Assembly: GCF_016595465.1 (NCBI RefSeq)
Contig: NZ_JAENIK010000011.1
Coordinates: 868,001 to 932,000 of the forward strand
Direction of reading: 5' to 3'
From: Luteolibacter yonseiensis
GTDB taxonomy: Bacteria; Verrucomicrobiota; Verrucomicrobiia; Verrucomicrobiales; Akkermansiaceae
DNA: 64,000 nt
Shown: positions 18,515 through 27,900 of the stretch, one piece after another
How the letters are laid out: the number at the start of each line of letters is the position of its first letter
Position numbering within the stretch: the stretch's first letter is position 1
The notes under the pieces: model-generated
The model's input: the letters and a program-made list of their open reading frames with translations, nothing else
What the model was told of the DNA's origin: nothing
Databases searched by the model: none
Position numbers and translations under genes: made by a program

Positions 18515-19051
18515 ATGACTTTTCTTGCGATCAACTGGCTCAATATTAGCATCGATCTCCTGCTGGTGATCTTCGTGATCGTCTGCTTGCTGATGACCTT
18601 GGTCATCCTCATGCAGCGTCCGAAACAGGAAGGTCTCGGTGCCGCGTTCGGCGGTGGCGTGACGGACCAGGTGTTCGGTGCCCGCACGACGAACGTCCTG
18701 CAGCGCGGCACGGTGTATCTGGGATCGCTCTTCTTCATTCTCAGTCTGGTGCTTGCGGTCTTGATCGGTCAGAAAAACAAGACCATCAGCACCGTCACGG
18801 CCGCGGACACCGCACCGAAGACCGTGGAAGTGAAGCCTGCGGAGCCTGCCGCTCCGAAGTCGCTGGAGGCGGAGCTTCCTCCTGCCGACCCTGCTCCGGT
18901 TGAAACCCCGGCTCCTGCGGAGGTGCCTGCCGATGCCTCGGTTCCCGCTCCGGAATCCGCACCTGCCGCTCCTGAACAAGTCGTCCCACCTGCCGAACCG
19001 GCACCTGCGGACGCGACGGTCGCTCCGGAAGACAAACCGAAGGAGCAGTAA
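18515..19051 (+). CDS. secG: Preprotein translocase subunit SecG with long acidic Ala/Pro tail
   Basis: The 178-residue product has the SecG core in residues 1-~90: two transmembrane helices around ~10-32 and ~62-88, joined by the loop QRPKQEGLGAAFGGGVTDQV containing the family's conserved GLG/AFGGG segment. SecG assists SecYE in moving proteins through the inner membrane. Residues ~95-178 are an Ala/Pro/Glu-rich tail (VETPAPAEVPADASVPAPES) not found in most bacterial SecG proteins, which are near 75-110 residues. The start MTFLAINWLN is chosen because upstream codons are non-conserved leader. The rhomboid gene follows after 15 bases. Confidence 0.9.
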   Translation: MTFLAINWLNISIDLLLVIFVIVCLLMTLVILMQRPKQEGLGAAFGGGVTDQVFGARTTNVLQRGTVYLGSLFFILSLVLAVLIGQKNKTISTVTAADTAPKTVEVKPAEPAAPKSLEAELPPADPAPVETPAPAEVPADASVPAPESAPAAPEQVVPPAEPAPADATVAPEDKPKEQ

Positions 19052-19066
19052 CGCTCTTTCACCAGC

Positions 19067-20347
19067 GTGAACGAAGCCCATTTGGAAAATGCCGATGCTC
19101 CGGTGTGGGCTCGCGAGGATGCGTTTCCAGAGGCTCCCGCCGGTTGGGGCTGGGTTGATGTCAAATCACGGGTTTCGTGCGATTCGCTGGAAGCGCTGAC
19201 CGAGGCGATCCGTGATGATCACGATGGCAGTCTGGCGCTGGTCTGGACACCGGACCATCCGCGGATGATGTTGGCGGAAGAACTCAAGGGCATGGGCGAC
19301 GCATTGCGCACCGCCCGGTCCCGCTGGGTGAGGGAGGATATGGATGACGCGGGTTACAAGCTGCGCTGGTTTGGCACTGCCTTGGTCGGGTTCAGCCTTT
19401 ATTCCTTTTACGGAGGCTTCCAATACGCCGGACGGCTTGCGGCCCAGTCGGGCGTGGTTCCGGACATGGGTTCCAAGCTGGCATTCGCCACACGCGCCAT
19501 GCTTGGTTCCACGTCGTCCGGACTCGCCTTGCTGATGTTCGTGATCTTCGCGTTCATTCCGTGGTATCAGGCCCGCAAGCGTTCCAAACAACTTGGCCGC
19601 TGGACCGAAAAAGGCATCGCCGATGCCGCTCCCACGATCCGTTTCGAAACATGGCTGGCGTGGCAGAAGGCGCCGCTTACCAAGGTGTTCCTGATTCTCA
19701 TCTCGCTGGTCGCTTTGGCACAGATCCTCGTGCAGTTCAAAAGCGATGGCATCGGCACTTTCATGCACTTCGGTGGCACGGCCGCCGCAGGGCTTCAGAA
19801 ACAGACCTATCTGGAAGGGGATTGGTGGCGGCTGTTCACCGCACCATTCCTCCACGGAAACATCGTCCATTTCCTGATGAATGCCGCGGGCCTGTTGTAC
19901 CTGGGAAAACGTCTGGAAGTCTTCGCCCGCTGGCCCCACCTGCCTCTGGTTTTCCTGTTCAGCGCCTGCATCGGTGGCGAGGCATCCGCCCGGTTTGTGG
20001 ATGCTCCCTCCGTAGGTGCTTCGGGCGGACTGATGGGCTGGCTTGGTTTCCTGATGGTTTTCGAAACACTTCACAAGCAACTCGTTCCGCTGCGTGCGAG
20101 ACGGAGGTTGGCGGCCGGTGTCTTGCTGACGGCGCTCATCGGAGTCATCGGTTACCGCTACATCGACAATGCCGCGCATGCGGGAGGCCTTCTCGCGGGC
20201 ATGATCTATGGTGTCATCGTGTTTCCTTCCACCGCCTCGGCGCGCCGCCCGCGTTCCACCGTGACGGACCGCATCGCGGGTGGTGCCGCGATGGTCGTGC
20301 TTGTCGCATCCGCCCTACTCGCCGCCGCGAGAGTCCTCGCCGGCTGA
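19067..20347 (+). CDS. Rhomboid family intramembrane serine protease
   Basis: The product is 426 residues from a GTG start. The rhomboid core has HFLMNAAGLLYLGKRLE, the catalytic serine in GASGGLMGWLGF (S319) and the catalytic histidine in AHAGGLLAGMIYG (H371). An N-terminal ~60-residue cytosolic segment and two extra helices (~105-125, ~150-170) precede the six-helix core. Rhomboids cleave transmembrane helices of other proteins. In Gram-negative bacteria with PEP-CTERM proteins, rhomboid-like enzymes (rhombosortases) process GlyGly-CTERM proteins, but none with that tail is in the window, so the substrate is unknown. It follows secG by 15 bases, suggesting one transcript. Confidence 0.9.
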   Translation: MNEAHLENADAPVWAREDAFPEAPAGWGWVDVKSRVSCDSLEALTEAIRDDHDGSLALVWTPDHPRMMLAEELKGMGDALRTARSRWVREDMDDAGYKLRWFGTALVGFSLYSFYGGFQYAGRLAAQSGVVPDMGSKLAFATRAMLGSTSSGLALLMFVIFAFIPWYQARKRSKQLGRWTEKGIADAAPTIRFETWLAWQKAPLTKVFLILISLVALAQILVQFKSDGIGTFMHFGGTAAAGLQKQTYLEGDWWRLFTAPFLHGNIVHFLMNAAGLLYLGKRLEVFARWPHLPLVFLFSACIGGEASARFVDAPSVGASGGLMGWLGFLMVFETLHKQLVPLRARRRLAAGVLLTALIGVIGYRYIDNAAHAGGLLAGMIYGVIVFPSTASARRPRSTVTDRIAGGAAMVVLVASALLAAARVLAG

Positions 20348-20481
20348 ACCCTGTGGCATCGGCTGAAAACCCGGTGGGTTTCCGCAACCCCGTCGTCCGC
20401 TTTACGGTTGGCATTCCGGGATCACGCACCGATAGTGGCCCGCATCGTTCCCGCCCGCATCAGAACCTTTTCCCAAAATCC

Positions 20482-23400
20482 ATGTTCCGCACGACCTGCG
20501 CCCTGTTGGCCCTGACCGCATCCCTTCCGGCCGCCACCCGGATTTTCCAGACCTTCGAAGGGGATGGTTTCGACACTTGGAAAACCGAGGGAGCGGCGTT
20601 CGGCCTGGCTCCTGTCGCTGGAAAAACGGACGACATGGAAAAGCCGTTCACCGCCTACTCGAACGACAGTTTCGCCTCCTCCACCCATGGCGGCACCTCC
20701 GAGAAGGGCGCATTGGTTTCTCCGGAGTTCACCATCGCGGAACCCTACATCACCTTCCTCATCGCCGGTGGAAACTCCGCCGGAAAAACCGCAGCGCAGC
20801 TCGTCATCGACGGCAAGGTGGTGCGGGAATCCGTCGGAAAACAGAACCTGCGTTTCACGTCCGCCCTGTGGGATGTCACCGAGCTCAAGGGAAGCAAGGC
20901 TGTCATCCGTCTGGTGGACGATGACGACGACGCGGGCTGGGGATTCATCGCCATCGACCAGATCGTCCTGACCGACTATCCCAACTACAAGTTTCCTCCC
21001 ACGACCCGCGAGGGCAAGGCGTTCGTAGAAGGCCTTGAGGCCACCGATGTCGTCGCCGGGGCGAACATCCCGATCGGCAGCACGCTGAAGGTGGAAGCCA
21101 CTTACAAGGACCAGCAGGTCACATCGCCCACGGCGCTCACGTTCGATGACCAGGGCCGTATCTACCTTTCGGAAACGCACCGGTTCCGCGAAGGGATCGA
21201 GGACGACCGGGACAATCTCTATTGGTATCTCGACGACCTCGCCGCGAAAAAGACCAGCGACCGCCGCGCGCTTCACGAGAAGTGGAAGGAAAAACTTCCC
21301 ATCGAAAAACTAACGAAAAAAACCGAGATCGTCCGCCGCCTTGCGGATACGGACGGGGATGGGAAGATCGACGAGTCCAAGGTCTTCGCCGATGGTTTCA
21401 ATGACGTGTTGGATGGCACCGCCGCAGGGGTTTTCTATTACGAAGGCAGCCTTTATTTCGCCTGCATCCCGAAAATCTATCAACTCCGCGACACGGATGG
21501 CGATGGAAAGGCGGACGCGCGTGATGTCGTGGCGGATGGCTTCGGCGTACGGGTTTCCCTGTCGGGTCATGACCTGAACGGGTTCACCCTCGGTGGGGAC
21601 GGCCGCATTTACGGCACCGTGGGCGACCGCGGGATGAGCCTGCTCACCAAGGAGGGCAAGGCCTATGACTATCCGAACGAGGGCGCCGCGTTCCGCTTCG
21701 AGCCGGATGGCACGGGTTTCGAATTGTTCCACACCGGACTGCGGAATCCCAAGGAGATCGCCTTCGACGCTCTGGGGAATGCCTTCAGCGTGGATAACAA
21801 CTCCGACCAGGGGGATGCCGCGCGTGTGGTCTATCTGGTGGAGGGCGGGGATTCCGGCTGGCAGATGGAGCATCAGGCGATGCACACGTTCCACCGCCAG
21901 ATCGGTCTGAAGGACCACCCTCCGAGCCGTTGGATGGATGAGAAAATGTGGGAGCTCCAGAATCCGTCGCAACCGGCCTATATTCTTCCGCCAAGCGCCC
22001 ATCTGACCTCCGGGCCCTCGGGCCTCACCGCGAATCCGGGTGCCGGATTCCTGGAGGGGGAGGCGGGACGTTTCCTCATTGCCGACTACCGGGGAGGAAG
22101 CGCGAACTCCGGCATCTGGTCCTTCGAGATGAAACCGAAGGGCGCGGGCATGGAAATGACCGACTCGCGCCAGTTCCTGTGGGGAGTGGCCGCCACCGAT
22201 GTGGAGTATTCCTGGGACGGCAAGGTTTACATCAGTGACTTCATCACCGGATGGGCGTCTCATGAGGACGGACGCCTGCTTTCCCTGGATGCCGGCGAAA
22301 ACACATGGCTGGCAGCGGATGCCGCCGGTGCGGCGAAGATCATGAAGGAAGGCTTCGAGCAACGCAGTTCCGCGGTGCTGGCGAATCTCCTGAAGCATCC
22401 GGACGCCCGCATCCGCCTGCGGGCTCATCTCGCGCTGACCCGCAAGCCGGACGGTGTCACGCGCCTCGTCGAAGCGGCGGACTCCTCGAATTTCATGGTC
22501 CGCATCCACGCCATCCAAGGGCTGGGTGTCATTTCACGCCGCGGGGCGGCCTTGCTGCCGAAGAGCGAATTCGCCACCATTCCGGACGCGAAAAATGGTA
22601 AAACCGCGGACGATAAGCTGACCGCGCTCCTCGCTGACAAGAATGCGGAGATCCGCGCCCAGGCGTTGCGCGCGCTTGCGGATTCAAAATCCGATCCGAA
22701 CGGCATTCCTCTGGGACCCCTGCTCGGGGATGAATCGCCGCGGGTCCGCTTCTTCGCCGCGATGCTGGCCGGAAAGCGCAAGATGATCGGCTACTACGGA
22801 CCGATCTGCGATCTGCTGGCGGAAAATGACAACCGAGATGTCTACCTTCGCCATGCCTGTATTTTCGCGCTCCAGCAACTGGCCACGAAGCCCACCCTTC
22901 TCGTCGGACTGGCCGAACACGAGTCCGCAGCCGTCCGGCTTGCGGCGGTGGTCGCGCTGCGCCGCATCAAGAGTCCCTTGATCTCCAACTTCATCAGTGA
23001 CGCGGATCCGAAAGTCGCGGATGAGGCCATCCGCGCGATCTGTGATCTGGACATGGTTTCCATCCGTCCCGAAGTGGCCGGGTTGCTGGACAATCCCGCC
23101 TCCCGTCAATGGACGCCGTTCATGTTGCGCCGTCTTGTCCACAACTCCTACCGGCTGGGAACTCCGGAAGATGCCGTCCGGGTGCTCAAGGTCGCGGCGG
23201 ATGCGTCGATGCCACAAATCGTCCGGCTGGAAGCCTTGCGGCTGTTGGAAATCTGGACCGATCCATTTCCCGTTGACCAGCTGACGGGCCATTGGAATCC
23301 ATTGGAAAAACGCGAACTTTCCACCATCCAGCCCGCCCTGCTGGAAGCCTTGCCGGGCCTTCTGAAACAAGACGGTCCGGTGCTCACCGCCGCTCTCGGA

Positions 23401-24954
23401 CTGGTGAAGCATTATAAACTCGAGGTCCCCGGACTTGATGACAACGCCCTGCGCGGGTTGATCAAAAACGGAAAACTGCCTGCCGAAGCCCGGGCCGTCG
23501 CGCTGGATCTGCTCATCCGGCACAAGCCCGGGAACCTTGATGGTTTTCTGACGGAAATCACGGCGGACCCGTCCGATGAGGTGGTTCTCACCGCCCTGGA
23601 CGCCATGGCGAAACTCTCGCCGGAGAAATCGCTGCCTGCTTTGGAAGCCGCCGCGAATTCCAGCAGCGCCCCACGTGCCCAGAAAACATGGAACATACTC
23701 GCAGGTGTCCCGGGTGAGGCCGTGGATGCCATTTTCATCAAGCAGCTCGAAGCCCTGCGTGCCGCGAACGGCATCTCGCCGGCGGCCATCGAACTCACCG
23801 CCGCGGCGAAAAAACGCAAGGCCGGGCCGGTGAGGGAAGCGCTCGCCGCCCTTGAGAAATCCCTGGCGGAAAACAGCGACCCCCTTGCCAAGTGGAACAG
23901 TTCGCTTGAAGGCGGAGATCCGGAGAACGGCGCGGCCCTCTTCGCCTCGCACCCGGCCAGCGAGTGCAAGCGTTGCCACCGTGCGGAGGAAGGTCACACC
24001 ACCGGTGGCGAAACCGCCCCGAACCTGGTCGGTATCGCGAACCGCCACAAGGACCGCCGTTATTTCCTCGAGTCCATGATCAACCCTGCGGCGGTCATCG
24101 CTCCGGGCTTTGGCGCGGTGCTGGTGGATTTCAAGAACGGCGCGAGCCTGACAGGCAATCTCATCGCGGACACACCGGAGCATCTCGACATCGATGCGGC
24201 GGGAAAAGCCGTTCGGATCAACCGCGCCGACATCGCCACCGTCACCACTCCCGCCTCGCCGATGCCTCCGATGGGCGGCTTGCTGAAGCCGGAGGAACTG
24301 CGCGACGTCATCGCCTGGCTCGCCAGCCTCGACAAGGGTGGTGAGCTGCCGAAACCGGCGGCTCCGGTCCCGCTGGATCCGGCCTCATTGCTCGTTCCTG
24401 CTTCTGCCGACAAAAGCACCTCCGCTGTCGATCCCGTCCTGATGAAACTCGGCCAGCAGCAGTTCATGGTCTGCGGTGCCTGCCATGGCCAGAGTGGCGA
24501 AGGCACCGCCGCCGGTCCGCCGCTGGCAGGTTCCGAGTGGGTGACTGGACCGGAGGAAAACCTCATCCGCATCCAGCTACGCGGCTTGCACGGACCGATC
24601 AAGGTGAAGGGTCAGGAATACAATTTCCCCGCAGGCATGGCCGCTCTCGCTTACCAGACCGACGAGCAGATCGCAGCCGTGCTCACCTATGTGAGAAACT
24701 CTTTTGGCAACTCCGCTCCGGTGGTGAATGCTTCCGCGGTGACCGCACTCAGGGGTGAGGTCGGCAAGCCACCGCTGGTGGCGGCGGACCTGGTGGCTCC
24801 TTCTGTTCCACAGGACGCATCCCCTACCACCTCCAAGGAGGTGTCCGGAAAATATGACAATCTTTCCAAGGAAGGTTTTCCAGGCAAATGGATCTTCGCG
24901 GCCGCCGCGGTGATCGGGTTGGCGGGACTCGGGTTGTTCCTGAAGAAGAAATGA
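20482..24954 (+). CDS. PVC-type membrane-bound dehydrogenase with HEAT repeats and two c-type heme sites
   Basis: The product is 1490 residues from MFRTTCALLALTASLPAATR (signal peptide). Residues ~20-165 are a jelly-roll-like domain (FQTFEGDGFDTW, GGNSAGKTAAQLVIDGK). Residues ~173-616 are a sorbosone-dehydrogenase-like propeller (LTFDDQGRIYLSETHRFREG, HTGLRNPKEIAFDALGN). Residues ~623-990 are HEAT repeats. A PVC-type heme domain follows with CKRCH at 1162-1166, APNLVGIANRH and the C-terminal LKPEELRDVIAWLASL. A second cytochrome c domain has CGACH at 1331-1335. The protein ends in a helix (IFAAAAVIGLAGLGLFL) and KKK, which would tether it. The family is typical of Planctomycetota and Verrucomicrobiota and is thought to oxidise sugars or related polyols in the periplasm; its substrate is unknown. 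The long frame upstream of 20482 overlaps the rhomboid gene and is not coding. Confidence 0.9.
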   Translation: MFRTTCALLALTASLPAATRIFQTFEGDGFDTWKTEGAAFGLAPVAGKTDDMEKPFTAYSNDSFASSTHGGTSEKGALVSPEFTIAEPYITFLIAGGNSAGKTAAQLVIDGKVVRESVGKQNLRFTSALWDVTELKGSKAVIRLVDDDDDAGWGFIAIDQIVLTDYPNYKFPPTTREGKAFVEGLEATDVVAGANIPIGSTLKVEATYKDQQVTSPTALTFDDQGRIYLSETHRFREGIEDDRDNLYWYLDDLAAKKTSDRRALHEKWKEKLPIEKLTKKTEIVRRLADTDGDGKIDESKVFADGFNDVLDGTAAGVFYYEGSLYFACIPKIYQLRDTDGDGKADARDVVADGFGVRVSLSGHDLNGFTLGGDGRIYGTVGDRGMSLLTKEGKAYDYPNEGAAFRFEPDGTGFELFHTGLRNPKEIAFDALGNAFSVDNNSDQGDAARVVYLVEGGDSGWQMEHQAMHTFHRQIGLKDHPPSRWMDEKMWELQNPSQPAYILPPSAHLTSGPSGLTANPGAGFLEGEAGRFLIADYRGGSANSGIWSFEMKPKGAGMEMTDSRQFLWGVAATDVEYSWDGKVYISDFITGWASHEDGRLLSLDAGENTWLAADAAGAAKIMKEGFEQRSSAVLANLLKHPDARIRLRAHLALTRKPDGVTRLVEAADSSNFMVRIHAIQGLGVISRRGAALLPKSEFATIPDAKNGKTADDKLTALLADKNAEIRAQALRALADSKSDPNGIPLGPLLGDESPRVRFFAAMLAGKRKMIGYYGPICDLLAENDNRDVYLRHACIFALQQLATKPTLLVGLAEHESAAVRLAAVVALRRIKSPLISNFISDADPKVADEAIRAICDLDMVSIRPEVAGLLDNPASRQWTPFMLRRLVHNSYRLGTPEDAVRVLKVAADASMPQIVRLEALRLLEIWTDPFPVDQLTGHWNPLEKRELSTIQPALLEALPGLLKQDGPVLTAALGLVKHYKLEVPGLDDNALRGLIKNGKLPAEARAVALDLLIRHKPGNLDGFLTEITADPSDEVVLTALDAMAKLSPEKSLPALEAAANSSSAPRAQKTWNILAGVPGEAVDAIFIKQLEALRAANGISPAAIELTAAAKKRKAGPVREALAALEKSLAENSDPLAKWNSSLEGGDPENGAALFASHPASECKRCHRAEEGHTTGGETAPNLVGIANRHKDRRYFLESMINPAAVIAPGFGAVLVDFKNGASLTGNLIADTPEHLDIDAAGKAVRINRADIATVTTPASPMPPMGGLLKPEELRDVIAWLASLDKGGELPKPAAPVPLDPASLLVPASADKSTSAVDPVLMKLGQQQFMVCGACHGQSGEGTAAGPPLAGSEWVTGPEENLIRIQLRGLHGPIKVKGQEYNFPAGMAALAYQTDEQIAAVLTYVRNSFGNSAPVVNASAVTALRGEVGKPPLVAADLVAPSVPQDASPTTSKEVSGKYDNLSKEGFPGKWIFAAAAVIGLAGLGLFLKKK

Positions 24955-24956
24955 TA

Positions 24957-27900
24957 TCAGGGTGTCGCCAGTTCCACCTCCAGCCGGATGAACAGTTTGG
25001 AACCTTCATCCTGCCCGCCGCCGGGTGCGGGTAGCGGGATGCCGAGCCAGCCATTCTCCAACGGTGGAATGGTGCTCGTTTGTGAATCGAACAACACGGT
25101 TGGCCATGTGGTCAGATCGTTCGTTCCTTTGACACGCCAGATGAGGTCGGGCTTCGTCGCATCATAGCGGAAGCGGAAATCATGGTTTCCGCCGTTTTTC
25201 AGCAACTCCGGCAGCAGCCCGGCCACCGGATCATACGGTCCGACCCCCAGAGCGTAACGGATCAGGTTTTCCACGCCATCACCCGAGGGATTCGCCTGGG
25301 GTCCGGAAATGTTGTCATCCGCGAGGTCCGCCGGATTGGGGAACGAGGCGATCCGCCAGTTCGCATAGCGTTCCGGAAGCTCCCTGCCTTCGACCGTCAG
25401 GTTGTCGAAGCGGTTGTTGCCCGCCGTGCCGCCGCCGGCTTGCTGGAAGGTGACGCGCACGGCGAAGGCGGGATTGTTGTCTGTGTCAGGCAGGTTGCGG
25501 AAATCGAGAACCTTCACTTCCGGAACGCCGTCCGCGATCGCGAATGTTTCGAAGGGAACATAGTTCGTTCCGTCCAAGGTGTAGGAAACGGTCTGTGTGC
25601 CCGCGCCTTGGCCGGACCGGCGGGTCTCATAACGCAGGATGATGTCTTCGAATCCGGTCGTGGGCGCCTTGATGTCAACTGTTTGACCGATCGGAAGGTT
25701 CACTCTCAGGTGGGAGCCTGCGGCGTTGCCGAGGCGGGAGTTTGCCGCCGCGAAGTCCTGGCCCGTTCCGGACTCCCAGGTACCGCTGACGGTGATGGCG
25801 CCGCCGCCGCTGGTGCGGGTGGGCGTGAGCAGGGGAGCGGGGGTGTTGAAATTCCAGTAATGGACGAGCTGGACGGCCGGGGCGGTCGCGGCGAACTGCA
25901 CGGGCAAGGACCAATGTCCCCAGTTCCCGGTGGCGTCCTTGTGCCGGACGCGCACGCGGTAGGTTTTTCCAGCTTCCGCCATACCCAACGGAATGCTGAA
26001 AGCGCCGGGAGCGGTTGTCAGGGGGGCGGATGTGGCCAGTGCCTCGATTTCGTATTTGCATGGCTTGCTTGAATCGTAACCCGGAATGCCCGGTGCCGAG
26101 ATTTCGGCGATGCGCCACTGCCATGCGGCGAAGGTGCCGGATCCCTGCGGATCGGAGAACGCGCCCGAGGTGAAATCCAGACCGCTGGTCGGGAAACCGG
26201 GATCGCCGGTGGCGGTGAGGGTGGGAGTGTTTGGGTAATCGTTGTTCGGCGCGGTGCCCGGCTCGACGTTCGCATTCGCATAGCCGCCATAAAGGGATTC
26301 CCATTCGAGATACTTGTAGCCGTAGCCTTTCTGGCGGTTCACGTCCGGGTCGTTTCCTCCGCCCGCGGTGTAGGTTGCCTTGCGGACCCACGGCGCGGCG
26401 CCCGCAGGGTAGGTGTTCGTGGAAAAATCGACGAACCATTTGATACGGTTCGGGAAGTCCGAAAAACCGTCGCCATCGGGATCCGCCAGAGTCCGTATCC
26501 ATGAGCCGGTGCTGACGGTGCCGTCGAGTCCGCCGCGGCTGTCGGTCATGTTCGCGCGGTAGAAATTTCCGGAATGCCCGCCGGTCGTGCGGGGATTGAG
26601 ATTCCACACCGCCGCATCGAGATTCGCCCATGTCACGGTCTGCCCCGTCGGGTTCACCAGCGAGGCATACTCGTGGAGAAGCTGGCCGATCTGTCCGCCG
26701 TCGGCTGCTCCGTCCGACGCGAGCAGGTCCATCAGTTCCCGGCAGCGGTTCCGGTATTCCCGCGCCAGCGCCGGATGCCGCATGATGGCGAGGATGCTGG
26801 TGGGCTGGCCGGCGACGGTCACGCCATCCATCGTACCACCCCAATGGTGGGCGGGGATGAACTGCATGTCGAAGTCATAGCCGAGGATCTCCCACTTGTT
26901 GTCGCTACTGCGATGGTAGTAGCGGTAGTTGTCTCCGGGACGGACATCCACGTTCCCGATCAGGCGGTTGATGGCCATGAAGGTGTAGAGTTTGTCGAGA
27001 TCCATGTTCGCCCGGTACCATGCCTCGGTCTGTCCGCCGGCCGCCAGGCTGTTGCGGAAGGTGATCCAGTCCGAGGAATCGACAGGCTGTCCCTCGCCCT
27101 GATGCTTCTTGTCACCACCACCGCCTTCGATGGAGTAGACATTCCCGTCCGGCAGATTCCGTTCGTCCAGGAAGTTTCCTTCGGTGGGTTCGATGGCGAG
27201 GTAGAGGCCCCACAGGTCGCCGGTGTATTGATCGGCGGGCGAGGTTTCAACCGCATCGTCGATCACCCGCCAATGCACGTAGTGGGTGCGGAAATTGGTG
27301 TTTCCGGCAAGTTCGAAGATCCGGGCCGATGACGCTTCCTCGACACCGGCGGCTCCCCGGTTCACCGGTGCCCAGGGGGCGGCGTTCGCGTTCAGAATGA
27401 GGTTGTTCCACGTTTCCGCGTATTTCCTTCCCCAGTTGTCGCGTGCCACGAGATCACGCGTGCGGTTGAAGAAGATGTTCCACTTGTTCTTCCCCGCCTG
27501 ATAGGTCGAACCGATGCCCCGGTTCTTGAATTCGATGTGGTCATAGACGATGCCGTCGTAAACGATGGTGCCGCGGAAACGCATGCCGTTGTATCCGCCG
27601 GAGTATTGCGAGTTATTGACGTCGGTCGCATCCGCGATGAGCTGGTAGGTCCGCACGTTCGGCAAACCGGAGACCGGATAGGTCACCGTGGGTGCGCCGG
27701 GACGGATGGTGCCTGTCCAGGCAGGCACTCCATTGTAAACAAAGTAGGCGAAGTTCGGCTGCTCGTCATCGGTATAGGGGACGGTCTGCGGATTTCCAAG
27801 GCTGTCGGCGAAGCTGATCCTGTAGCGGACGAGGCGGCGGTGCGTTTGCAGGGAGGCGGGAAGGACGGCGGTGAAATTCGAATCGCCCGCAACGGCGTCG

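Noticed and set aside
19561-20481. N-terminal extension of the PVC dehydrogenase
   Set aside because: It overlaps the rhomboid gene in another frame and has Arg/Pro/His-rich shadow composition; a signal peptide starts at 20482.
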